Of a stretch of DNA of 21,004 nt, positions 14,891-21,004 are shown one piece after another. Where the stretch lies: contig JBDLRB010000059.1 in the NCBI GenBank assembly GCA_039800205.1, positions 1-21,004 on the forward strand. Reading direction: 5' to 3'. The position numbers and the translations under genes were made by a program. The stretch is from SYIM01 sp039800205. GTDB taxonomy: Bacteria; Pseudomonadota; Gammaproteobacteria; Burkholderiales; Burkholderiaceae_E. Under the pieces are notes generated by a model. The model worked only from the letters and a program-made list of their open reading frames with translations. It made no database searches and was not told the origin of the DNA. The stretch's first letter is position 1. Each line of letters begins with the position of its first letter.

Positions 14891-15829
14891 ATGGATCGAA
14901 TCGTCGTGGTGGGTGCGGGCGCGGTCGGCAGCTTTTACGGTGGCCGTCTGGCCCGTGCCGGGTATCCCGTCACCTTGATCGGCCGCGAGGCCCATGTCCG
15001 AGCGATTCGGTCCCGCGGTCTTCGGATGCAGGAGGACGGCAGAGTGTCCGACGTCAGGGTCGAGGCGGAGACGACGCTCGAGGCTGCGCGGGGCGCCCGT
15101 CTGGTCCTGCTGTGTGTCAAGTCGCGCGATACGGCGGCGACCGCGCGGGCCCTGCGGCCGCTGTTGGCCGAGGACGGTTTCATCCTGAGCCTGCAAAACG
15201 GGGTGGCCAACCCCGGGCTGATCGCCGCCGAATGGCCGGGCCCCGTCGTTCCCACCGTTGTTTACGTGGCCACTGCACTCGCAGGGGCGGGCGAGGTCAT
15301 CCACCATGGGGGCGGGTCATTGATGATGGGCCGCTGGGCGGAGCGACCGGCGGATGCGGGGCGTCTTGAAGCGGTCGCCGACGGGTTTCGCGATGCGGGT
15401 ATTCCAGTGACCGTGTCCGATCGGGTCATGGATGCGATGTGGGGCAAGCTGATGGTCAATTGCGCCTACAACGCCCTCTCCGCGATCAGCCAGCTCAACT
15501 ATTCGACGCTGACGTCCAACGGCGCCCTTCGCGAGTTGATGGTCGCACTGGTCCGCGAGGTGGTCGCGGTGGGCCAAGCCCAAGGCATCACCTTTGTGGA
15601 CGATGTTGAGACGGCCCTCTGGTCGATCGCCGAAACCATGCCCCAACAACGCTCGTCGACCGCTCAGGATCTGGCGCTAGGGCGGCCCACCGAAATCGAC
15701 TGGATCAACGGACAGATCGTACGCGACGGCGAGCGCCTGGGCATTTCGACGCCTGCCAATCAGGCCGTTTGGGCGTTGGTTCGCCTGTTTGAATCCAGCG
15801 GTCAGGTCGCTGGGCCGCGACTGGTTTGA
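14891..15829 (+). CDS. Ketopantoate reductase (PanE/ApbA) family oxidoreductase
   Basis: This 312-residue NADPH-type reductase family protein would reduce a 2-oxo acid to a 2-hydroxy acid, as PanE does with 2-dehydropantoate. The N-terminal GAGAVGSFYGGRLARAG (8-24) is the cofactor loop. Asn103 (LQNG), Lys186 (MWGKLMVN), Ser256 and Glu268 (TEIDWINGQI) correspond to the PanE active-site set. A very good ribosome site, GGAGGAGG, sits just before ATG 14891. It is a lone plus-strand gene, divergent from the aldehyde dehydrogenase unit and convergent with the lyase gene. Bacteria often carry several paralogues of this family in catabolic clusters, so a role in pantothenate synthesis is not established; it may act on a pathway intermediate. 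Confidence 0.9.
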   Translation: MDRIVVVGAGAVGSFYGGRLARAGYPVTLIGREAHVRAIRSRGLRMQEDGRVSDVRVEAETTLEAARGARLVLLCVKSRDTAATARALRPLLAEDGFILSLQNGVANPGLIAAEWPGPVVPTVVYVATALAGAGEVIHHGGGSLMMGRWAERPADAGRLEAVADGFRDAGIPVTVSDRVMDAMWGKLMVNCAYNALSAISQLNYSTLTSNGALRELMVALVREVVAVGQAQGITFVDDVETALWSIAETMPQQRSSTAQDLALGRPTEIDWINGQIVRDGERLGISTPANQAVWALVRLFESSGQVAGPRLV

Positions 15830-15835
15830 TCCGTT

Positions 15836-15854
15836 CGGGGCAGAGCCCGCCCCG
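15836..15854. terminator. GC-rich hairpin between convergent genes, possible bidirectional terminator
   Basis: CGGGGC (15836-15841) pairs perfectly with GCCCCG (15849-15854) around a 7-base loop, in the 30-base gap between the stops of the ketopantoate-reductase-family gene and the convergent lyase gene. There is no T-run on either side, so intrinsic termination is uncertain. The position between converging genes is its main support. Confidence 0.35.
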
Positions 15855-15859
15855 TCGGG

Positions 15860-16813
15860 TCAGCCGACCGCACGCCTCACCTGATCGAGCGGCGTGCGCT
15901 TGAGCCGCGCCCCCGCCTTCATGACCTGTCCGGGCAGGGCGCGGCCGACGTGCTGCTCCACGTCTCGTGCGACTTGGCACAACCGGTCAAGATCGATCCC
16001 GGTCTCGTAGCCGCACTCGTGCAGCAGGTAGACCAGGTCTTCGGTGCAGATGTTCCCGGTGGCGCCCGGTGCGAACGGGCAGCCGCCCAGCCCGCCGATT
16101 GCGGCCTCGTATTCGCGGATGCCCAGTTGCAGCCCCGTCATGACGCAGGCCAGACCCACCCCGCGCGTGTTGTGGAAGTGCAGGGCAATCCGAAGGGCTG
16201 GAAAGCGGTCGCGCAGCGCCCGAACGGCGCGTTCAACGACAGGGGGCGTTGCCATGCCCGTCGTGTCGCCCAGCGTGAGCTCGTTGATCCCATGCGCCTG
16301 GTAAAACTCGGCGATGCGCAGGAGCGCGTCCGGACTGACTTCACCCTCGAAGGGGCAACCGAAGGCGGTGGCGATAGCCCCACGTACAGTAACGCCAAAT
16401 CGCTCTGCGATGGGCAAAAACTCGGCGACATCGGCGAGCGCAGCATTGATCGGCTTGTTCAGGTTGGCCTGACAATGACTTTCGCTGGCCGACACAAAAC
16501 AGATCATTGCATCCACCTGGGCGGCGGCCGCGCGCTCGGCCCCGCGCGCATTGGGGACCAGAGCGGTCAGCCGAACGCCGGGCCGGCGCTCGACCCGAGC
16601 CAGCACCTCGCCCGCGTCGGCCAGCTGGGGAATCGCCCGCGGCGAGACAAACGAGGTGGCCTCGATCGATCGGACACCGGCATCGATCAGTGCATTGATG
16701 ACCGCGATCTTGGCCTCGGTGGGGATGAATTCGCGCTCGGCCTGGAAACCATCGCGGGTTCCCGATTCGGTGACGAGAACAAATCGGTCGGATTGCTGAT
16801 CAAGGGGGTGCAT
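15860..16813 (-). CDS. Hydroxymethylglutaryl-CoA lyase family protein
   Basis: This 317-residue TIM-barrel lyase of the HMGL-like family cleaves 3-hydroxy-3-methylglutaryl-CoA or a related 3-hydroxyacyl-CoA to acetyl-CoA and an oxo product. Arg20-Asp21 in SGTRDGFQ, SFVSPRAIPQLAD, the metal-binding HFHNTRG and the signature GLGGCPFAPGATGN with Cys245 are present, and the length is normal. GGAG about 6 bases before ATG 16813 supports the start. It is the last gene of a minus-strand unit, 28 bases after the CoA-transferase gene. That pairing suggests the transferase makes the acyl-CoA that this enzyme cleaves. True HMG-CoA specificity cannot be told from a related acyl-CoA here; leucine-degradation genes such as liu/mcc partners are not in the window. 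Confidence 0.88.
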   Translation of the reverse strand: MHPLDQQSDRFVLVTESGTRDGFQAEREFIPTEAKIAVINALIDAGVRSIEATSFVSPRAIPQLADAGEVLARVERRPGVRLTALVPNARGAERAAAAQVDAMICFVSASESHCQANLNKPINAALADVAEFLPIAERFGVTVRGAIATAFGCPFEGEVSPDALLRIAEFYQAHGINELTLGDTTGMATPPVVERAVRALRDRFPALRIALHFHNTRGVGLACVMTGLQLGIREYEAAIGGLGGCPFAPGATGNICTEDLVYLLHECGYETGIDLDRLCQVARDVEQHVGRALPGQVMKAGARLKRTPLDQVRRAVG

Positions 16814-16841
16814 GGGGGCTCCGTCGAAGGGGGCGGGGTGC

Positions 16842-18023
16842 TCAGATCACCCGGTCGTGGCGCAGGCGTTCGATTGCCTGATCGTCCAGGCCCAGCGCCC
16901 GCAAAACCGGTTCGGTATCTGCGCCGAGTTCGGGGGGCAAACGATGGATCCGACAGGGCTCATCGGTGAACTTGATCGGAAAGCCCAGGACATCCATCGG
17001 TCCGTGTTGAGGATGGTCGATTCTCAGTCGCATCTGCTGGTGGACGACCTGCGGGTCATCGAAGACCTGTTGCAGATTCAGGACCCGCCCGCAGGGAACG
17101 CCTGCTGCGTTCAGTACGCTCACCCAGTGCTCGATCGGGCGCGTCCGGGTGACCTGGTTGATTGCTTCATTGATACCGGGGCGACGTGCGAAGCGGTCTG
17201 CAGGGGTCCGGAAATCAGGATGGTCGCGCAACTCGGGAACGCCCAGCGCGTCGATCAGCTTAAAATAGACCGCGTCGTTGCTGGGCGCAATCGCGACCTG
17301 TCCGTCAAGCGCTTCGAACAAGCCGTAGGGTGCCACGAGCCCGTGATCGTTACCCGTTCGCTGCGGGACCTGGCCCGTCGCAAAGTAGTTGCTGGCCATA
17401 AAGGCGAGCATGCTGATCATGCCGTCGGTCAAGGACGTGCTCAGGTTTTCGCCCTGGCCGGTCCGGGCCCGGCGGACCAGCGCGGCCAGCACACCCATGG
17501 CAGCGTAGGCGCCCGCGACCAGATCCGAGATGGGCGGGCCGGCGCGCGTAGGCGGTCCTTCTGCCTGGCCCGTCACACTCATGAAGCCGCTCATCGCCTG
17601 GGCGATGAAATCGAAGGCCGGACGGTCCGCGTAGGGGCCGTCCTCGCCAAACCCGGTGACATGCGCGACGATCAGGTCAGGCTTCAGCGCATCGAGTGCC
17701 TTGCGATCGAACCCCATCCGCTCCAGCACGCCGGGTCGATAGTTGTCGACCAGGACATCGGCACTGGCAATCAGCCGGGCCAGTACATCGCGTCCGGCTG
17801 CGCTGCGCAAGTCCAGCGTGATCGATCGCTTGTTCCGATTGAAGGTGGCAAAGTAGAGCGAGAAGCCGTCAGGGGTTGTGCCCCCCTGACTGCGGATCGG
17901 GTCGCCCCCCGACGGATCCTCGACCTTGATGACCTCGGCGCCCATGTCGCCGAGGAACATCGAGCAAAAAGGCCCGGAGAGGATGCGTGTCAGGTCGACG
18001 ACCCGAATGCCTTCGAGTTGCAA
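16842..18023 (-). CDS. Family III CoA-transferase (CaiB/BaiF type)
   Basis: This 393-residue enzyme moves CoA between a donor acyl-CoA and a free carboxylic acid. The N-terminus (VVDLTRILSGPFCSMFLGDMGAEVIKVE) is the family's most conserved block, and the catalytic aspartate is Asp167 in GPPISDLVAG. FNRNKRSITLDL and DVLVDNYRPGVLERMG are also typical, and the length is normal. The start is TTG 18023: an in-frame stop lies 15 bases upstream, with no ATG or GTG between it and the conserved N-terminus. GGGA about 7 bases before may serve as ribosome site. The TGA of the TctC gene is 15 bases upstream, so translation may be coupled. It probably activates the acid that the downstream lyase cleaves. 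Substrate candidates such as a methyl- or hydroxy-dicarboxylate are inference. Confidence 0.92.
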   Translation of the reverse strand: MQLEGIRVVDLTRILSGPFCSMFLGDMGAEVIKVEDPSGGDPIRSQGGTTPDGFSLYFATFNRNKRSITLDLRSAAGRDVLARLIASADVLVDNYRPGVLERMGFDRKALDALKPDLIVAHVTGFGEDGPYADRPAFDFIAQAMSGFMSVTGQAEGPPTRAGPPISDLVAGAYAAMGVLAALVRRARTGQGENLSTSLTDGMISMLAFMASNYFATGQVPQRTGNDHGLVAPYGLFEALDGQVAIAPSNDAVYFKLIDALGVPELRDHPDFRTPADRFARRPGINEAINQVTRTRPIEHWVSVLNAAGVPCGRVLNLQQVFDDPQVVHQQMRLRIDHPQHGPMDVLGFPIKFTDEPCRIHRLPPELGADTEPVLRALGLDDQAIERLRHDRVI

Positions 18024-18038
18024 GGCAGTGTCCCAGGA

Positions 18039-19007
18039 TCAGTCGAGTTTGACCCCGGACTTGCGCACAATCTCGCCCCAGCGCGCGTAGTCAGTCTTGA
18101 CGAAGGCGGCAAATTCGGCGGACGAGCCGCCGCCCATCGAGACCCCAGCCTTGGTGATCTTGCCGACCACTTCAGGGTCTTTCAGCACCTTGTTCACGGC
18201 CTGATTCAGCTTGTTGACCACTGCGGCAGGGGTGCCCGCCGGTGCGAAGAGGCCCAGCCAGACATTGACGTCGATATTCGACAGGCCCCCCTCGGCCATC
18301 GTCTTGACCTCAGGCAGGACGGGGGAGCGTTTGGCTGAGGTGACCGCAACGGCTTGAACCTTGCCCGAGCGAATGTGCGGGATCACCGAGCCAATCGACA
18401 GGATGGCGACATCGACCGAGCCGCCGATCAGATCAGTCATCGCGGGGGCGGCACCCTTGTAGGCAACCTGCGTCAGGCTGATCTTGGCGACATCCTTGAA
18501 CTGTTCACCGAACAGATGCCCCAGCGTCCCGTTTCCGGCCTGAGCCCAGAGCAGACCCTTGGCCGACTTGCCCTTGGCGATCATCGAGACCGGGTCGTTG
18601 ATCGACGAACCGACCTTGCTGACGATGACCAGCGGCGCGACTGAAACCGCTGCGATCGGCGAGAAGCTCTTGACTGAGTCGTAGCTGAGGTTCTTGTAAA
18701 GGTAGGGCCCGAGCATCATGTTGTCGGACTGTCCCATCACGATCGTGTAGCCGTCGGCGGGCGCCTTCGAAACGGATTCGATCGCAATGTTGCCCCCCGC
18801 TCCGGGCCGGTTCTCGAGAATCACGTTCCAGCCCGTCGTCTCACCCAGACGGGTGCCGACGATCCTCGATACGAAATCCGTGCCCCCGCCGGGCGGGAAT
18901 GGAATCACGAGCCGGATGGGCTTGGTGGGGAACTCCTGCGCCACGGCGATACCCGCCGAGCCTGCGACCAGGGAAGCGGCCAGCGCTTTGATGAAGGTAC
19001 GTTTCAT
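18039..19007 (-). CDS. TctC/Bug family extracytoplasmic substrate-binding protein
   Basis: This 322-residue binding protein of the tripartite tricarboxylate transporter/Bug family captures a small, usually carboxylated, ligand outside the cytoplasmic membrane. A Sec signal peptide is visible (MKRTFIKALAASLVAGSAGIAVAQ), followed by the family start FPTKPIRLVIPFPPGGGTDF and by ENRPGAGGNIAIE and WAQAGNGTLGH blocks. ATG 19007 is chosen over an upstream frame extension because GAGGAG (plus-strand 19018-19023) is 10 bases away and the signal peptide begins there. No tctA or tctB membrane gene is in the window, so it would need a transporter encoded elsewhere or act as a sensor ligand binder; Bug proteins are very numerous in Burkholderiales. 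It lies between the ferredoxin and CoA-transferase genes. Confidence 0.93.
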   Translation of the reverse strand: MKRTFIKALAASLVAGSAGIAVAQEFPTKPIRLVIPFPPGGGTDFVSRIVGTRLGETTGWNVILENRPGAGGNIAIESVSKAPADGYTIVMGQSDNMMLGPYLYKNLSYDSVKSFSPIAAVSVAPLVIVSKVGSSINDPVSMIAKGKSAKGLLWAQAGNGTLGHLFGEQFKDVAKISLTQVAYKGAAPAMTDLIGGSVDVAILSIGSVIPHIRSGKVQAVAVTSAKRSPVLPEVKTMAEGGLSNIDVNVWLGLFAPAGTPAAVVNKLNQAVNKVLKDPEVVGKITKAGVSMGGGSSAEFAAFVKTDYARWGEIVRKSGVKLD

Positions 19008-19033
19008 GATTGAAGGTCTCCTCGGTAAATCGA

Positions 19034-19228
19034 TCATTCCTCGATACGGATTGCGGCGGCGGGGCAGACCGCGACCGCTTCCCGGACAAAATCATGCAGT
19101 TCAGGCGGCGGCTCGGCCTGGAGCAGGACCACGATGCCGTCGCTTTCGCGCTGATCAAAGACCTGCGGAGCCACCCACACGCATTGCCCGGCGCCCACGC
19201 ACTTCGATTCGTCCACGATCACTTTCAT
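19034..19228 (-). CDS. Small [3Fe-4S]-type ferredoxin, P450 partner
   Basis: This 64-residue ferredoxin would pass electrons to the cytochrome P450 encoded just upstream. Cysteines lie at 10, 16 and 55 (CVGAGQC and VCPAAAI). The position where a [4Fe-4S] ferredoxin has its middle cysteine (residue 13) is Ala, so a [3Fe-4S] cluster is expected. FDQ-x-x-x-DG-x-VVLL in the middle is typical of ferredoxins linked to actinobacterial and proteobacterial P450s. AGGAGCAGGA (plus-strand 19231-19240) precedes ATG 19228. A longer open frame overlaps the P450 gene but has no support. No ferredoxin reductase gene is visible nearby, so the reductase must be supplied by another locus. Confidence 0.93.
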   Translation of the reverse strand: MKVIVDESKCVGAGQCVWVAPQVFDQRESDGIVVLLQAEPPPELHDFVREAVAVCPAAAIRIEE

Positions 19229-19295
19229 GTTCCTGCTCCTGCCGCTGCGCGAATTGCCAGTCCGAAGTTTAACCGCTCTGCATCGCCGACTCGCC

Positions 19296-20498
19296 CTACC
19301 AGCGAACCGGTAGATGGTGCACGCCATAGATCTGCATGTCATGTTTGAACTGAACCTGCGCTTCGGGCACGGCCAGCTGCAGTCCCGGCAGCCGGGCGAG
19401 CAACACGCCAAACATGACCTGGAGTTCGACCCGTGCCAGGATCTGACCCAGGCATTGGTGAATCCCGAAGCCAAAGGTCAGGTGACGGCTGTTGTCCCGG
19501 TCGATATCGATCTGATCGGGCTCTGCGAAAACCGCTTCGTCCCGATTGGCAGAAGGCAGCGAAATGAACAGGCCTTCGCCCGCGCGGATGTGCACACCCG
19601 CCAGTTCGACATCAACCCGCGCGACACGTCGCGGTGAAAACTGCACGGGGCTGATGAAGCGCAGAAATTCCTCGACGGCCGCACGAATATCGCCGGGGCG
19701 CGCGATCAGGCGCGCCCGCAAGGCCGGCTCGCGCATCAGGAGCAGGGTGCCCATCCCGATCATGTTGGTGGTCGTGTCATGACCCGCGCGCAAAATCATG
19801 GCTCCGATTTCGGCGAATTCGTCGCGGCTCAGGTGGCCGGGACGAACATGCTCGGCAATGATTCGCGACAGCATGTCATCGCGCGGTTCGACCATGCGGG
19901 CGTCAATCAGTGTCCCGACGTAGGCGGCCAGTTCTCGTGCCCGGCGTTCGGCCTCGGCGGCGCTTTGCGTCAGCCCGTGCCGTGCGGCGGCGCAGGTGAT
20001 GATGAATTCATGATCCTCATAGGGCGAGCCGAACAGAAGGGACATCACCAGTGACGGGAACTTGATTGCGAGCATCGCAATCAAGTCCTGTGGCGGGCCC
20101 GCTTCGATCATCTGATCGACCAGTGATTCAGCGATTTCGGTGATGCGGGGTTGCAGGGCCAGCATCCGCCGAACGCTGAATTCCTGCGTAAACATCCGCC
20201 TGAATCGATCGTGGTCGGGGTTGTCCATGCCGACAAACGCCCGTTCATTGCGATCGACCGCGACCCGCGCCGCGGTCACCGTCGGAAAGCCGTCCTGGCC
20301 AAAGCGTCCGCTGAAGCGTTCATCATCGGCCAGCACCTGGCGGATCTCCTGCTGCCGGGTCAGCACCCAGGCCCGCTCGCCATTCCAGAGGCGCACAGGC
20401 AAGACCGGCTGCTGCGCGCGTGCGGCACTCAGCGCTTCGGGGGGATGAACAGGGCAGCTTCGAACAAACGGGTATAGAGGCAGGTCGTCGTGAGTCAT
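19296..20498 (-). CDS. Cytochrome P450 (bacterial class I, ferredoxin-dependent)
   Basis: This 400-residue soluble haem monooxygenase would insert one oxygen atom into an organic substrate. It has the I-helix motif AGHDTT (238-243), ExxR at Glu277-Arg280 (EEFLR), the PERF-like region FSPRRVARVDVELAG and the haem-binding loop FGFGIHQCLG with ligand Cys349. The length is normal for bacterial class I enzymes. The start is not certain: ATG 20498 is chosen because P450 similarity starts shortly after it (LPLYPFVRSCPVHPP). A TTG at 20567 and an in-frame GTG lie upstream but lack ribosome sites, as does the ATG apart from a GGA. The ferredoxin gene follows 67 bases downstream. The placement with CoA-transferase and lyase genes suggests hydroxylation of a carboxylic acid. 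Confidence 0.93.
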   Translation of the reverse strand: MTHDDLPLYPFVRSCPVHPPEALSAARAQQPVLPVRLWNGERAWVLTRQQEIRQVLADDERFSGRFGQDGFPTVTAARVAVDRNERAFVGMDNPDHDRFRRMFTQEFSVRRMLALQPRITEIAESLVDQMIEAGPPQDLIAMLAIKFPSLVMSLLFGSPYEDHEFIITCAAARHGLTQSAAEAERRARELAAYVGTLIDARMVEPRDDMLSRIIAEHVRPGHLSRDEFAEIGAMILRAGHDTTTNMIGMGTLLLMREPALRARLIARPGDIRAAVEEFLRFISPVQFSPRRVARVDVELAGVHIRAGEGLFISLPSANRDEAVFAEPDQIDIDRDNSRHLTFGFGIHQCLGQILARVELQVMFGVLLARLPGLQLAVPEAQVQFKHDMQIYGVHHLPVRW

Positions 20499-20632
20499 GG
20501 GGGGGTCCAGGCGCTCGTCATACACAAGGTCGCCGACGATGCGGGTCGACGCATGCGCATTGTGCAACGGTTTTGACGAAGGGCGTTTGGGGACGCGTCG
20601 CTGGGTCGCCTGAGTGAAGAGGGGGCGAGCGC
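20499..20632. other. 134-base gap before the P450 operon
   Basis: This gap separates the P450 start from the cobalamin-domain gene stop on the same strand. It is the likely place for the P450 operon promoter, but I found no convincing -35/-10 pair. An exact 8-base palindrome, CGCATGCG, lies at 20550-20557; it may be chance. Nothing else stands out. Confidence 0.3.
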
Positions 20633-21004
20633 TCAGCGCCGCGCTGATGCGCCCTGGCGGGCCCGAAGCATCCTGAGCAGGTCGATGCGTGCGCGGCTGA
20701 CGTGCGTCGCGACCAGGTCGGCATTGACTTCCCGGGCCAGATCGGTCCGAAGGAAAGCCTGTGTGCCGCCGACCACGACAATCAGGTCGGTATTGCGTGA
20801 AACCGATCGGCCATGAGAAATCAGCCGATGGGCAGGGAGAAGGTCGCGATCCTCGGACACGGTGACCCCCAGCACATCGATCCGCTCGCTGGCCAGTGTC
20901 TGGATCACCCGATCGCCCTCGATCCCAGGCCCTGAAACAACCGCCCAGCCATGCCAGTTGAACAATTCGGCCGCAATGAATGAGCCCAGCGTGTGGTGAT
21001 TGCC
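20633..21004 (-). CDS. Cobalamin-binding-domain protein, AerR/PpaA-like (C-terminal part, cut by window edge)
   Basis: The last 123 codons of a gene whose start lies beyond the window; the frame is open to the edge and ends at TGA (20635-20633). The visible part begins with GNHHTLGSFIAAELFNWHGW, which fits the B12-binding motif D-x-H-x-x-G with Asn in place of Asp. It continues with ERIDVLGVTVSEDRDL and SRNTDLIVVVGGTQAF, then a NADLVATHVSRARIDLL end. The order Gly-Trp, Asp-Val-x-Gly, Ser-Arg-Asn, Val-Gly-Gly and Ala-Asp-x-x-Ala recalls AerR/PpaA proteins, which bind cobalamin and work with PpsR/CrtJ in photosynthesis gene control. Corrinoid methyltransferase domains and other B12 regulators are alternatives. 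The N-terminal half needed to decide is missing. Confidence 0.75.
   Translation of the reverse strand, partial: GNHHTLGSFIAAELFNWHGWAVVSGPGIEGDRVIQTLASERIDVLGVTVSEDRDLLPAHRLISHGRSVSRNTDLIVVVGGTQAFLRTDLAREVNADLVATHVSRARIDLLRMLRARQGASARR

Noticed and set aside
15950..16969. Plus-strand open frame of 339 codons opposite the lyase gene
   Set aside because: The HMGL signature lies on the minus strand; this frame is unstructured and overlaps two genes.
16812..18338. Plus-strand open frame of 508 codons opposite the CoA-transferase and TctC genes
   Set aside because: It spans two well-supported minus-strand genes and their gap, shows no domain and has shadow-like composition.
20550..20557. CGCATGCG palindrome as a regulator operator
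   Set aside because: An 8-base palindrome is short and GC-rich sequence yields such sites by chance; no second copy was noticed near another promoter.

Overview
The window is ordinary-looking, GC-rich bacterial chromosome, densely packed with protein genes and with no RNA gene, insertion sequence, CRISPR array or long repeat that I could see. A TctC/Bug-type binding protein, a family III CoA-transferase, an HMG-CoA-lyase-type enzyme and several amidohydrolases together point to a betaproteobacterium, most likely Burkholderiales. This is inferred from gene content only. No gap between genes is longer than about 135 bases.

Layout. (1) Positions 1-7695, plus strand: the end of a DppB-type permease, a DppC-type permease, a fused two-domain DppD/DppF ATPase and a Tat-exported substrate-binding protein (SBP). 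These are followed by an M81 (MlrC-type) metallohydrolase, a 65-residue unknown protein and an amidase-signature hydrolase. The last three are joined by stop/start overlaps. (2) Positions 7707-14834, minus strand: a six-gene unit read from right to left. It encodes aldehyde dehydrogenase, short-chain dehydrogenase (SDR), a GrdB-like protein with a CPVC motif, an isocitrate/isopropylmalate-type dehydrogenase, a D-aminoacylase-type deacylase and an M20 hydantoinase/carbamoylase-type amidase. It meets unit 1 tail to tail with only 11 bases between stop codons. (3) Positions 14891-15829, plus strand: a single ketopantoate-reductase-family gene divergent from unit 2. (4) Positions 15860-20498, minus strand: cytochrome P450, a [3Fe-4S]-type ferredoxin, a TctC binding protein, a CaiB/BaiF CoA-transferase and an HMG-CoA-lyase-family enzyme. 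(5) Positions 20633-21004, minus strand: the C-terminal part of a cobalamin-binding-domain protein resembling AerR/PpaA regulators, cut by the window edge.

How the genes may work together (inference). Units 1 and 2 look like scavenging of an amide- or peptide-bonded compound: ABC import, then four different C-N hydrolases, then alcohol/aldehyde/hydroxy-acid oxidation. The D-aminoacylase-type enzyme hints at an N-acyl or D-amino-acid moiety. Unit 4 reads as a carboxylic-acid route: capture by TctC, P450 hydroxylation, CoA activation, then C-C cleavage of a 3-hydroxyacyl-CoA. The most unusual items are the GrdB-like CPVC protein inside an aerobic-type catabolic operon, the small protein coupled to the amidase (possibly a GatC/AtzG-like partner), and the AerR/PpaA-like cobalamin protein just upstream of the P450 operon. 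No complete transcriptional regulator gene is present.
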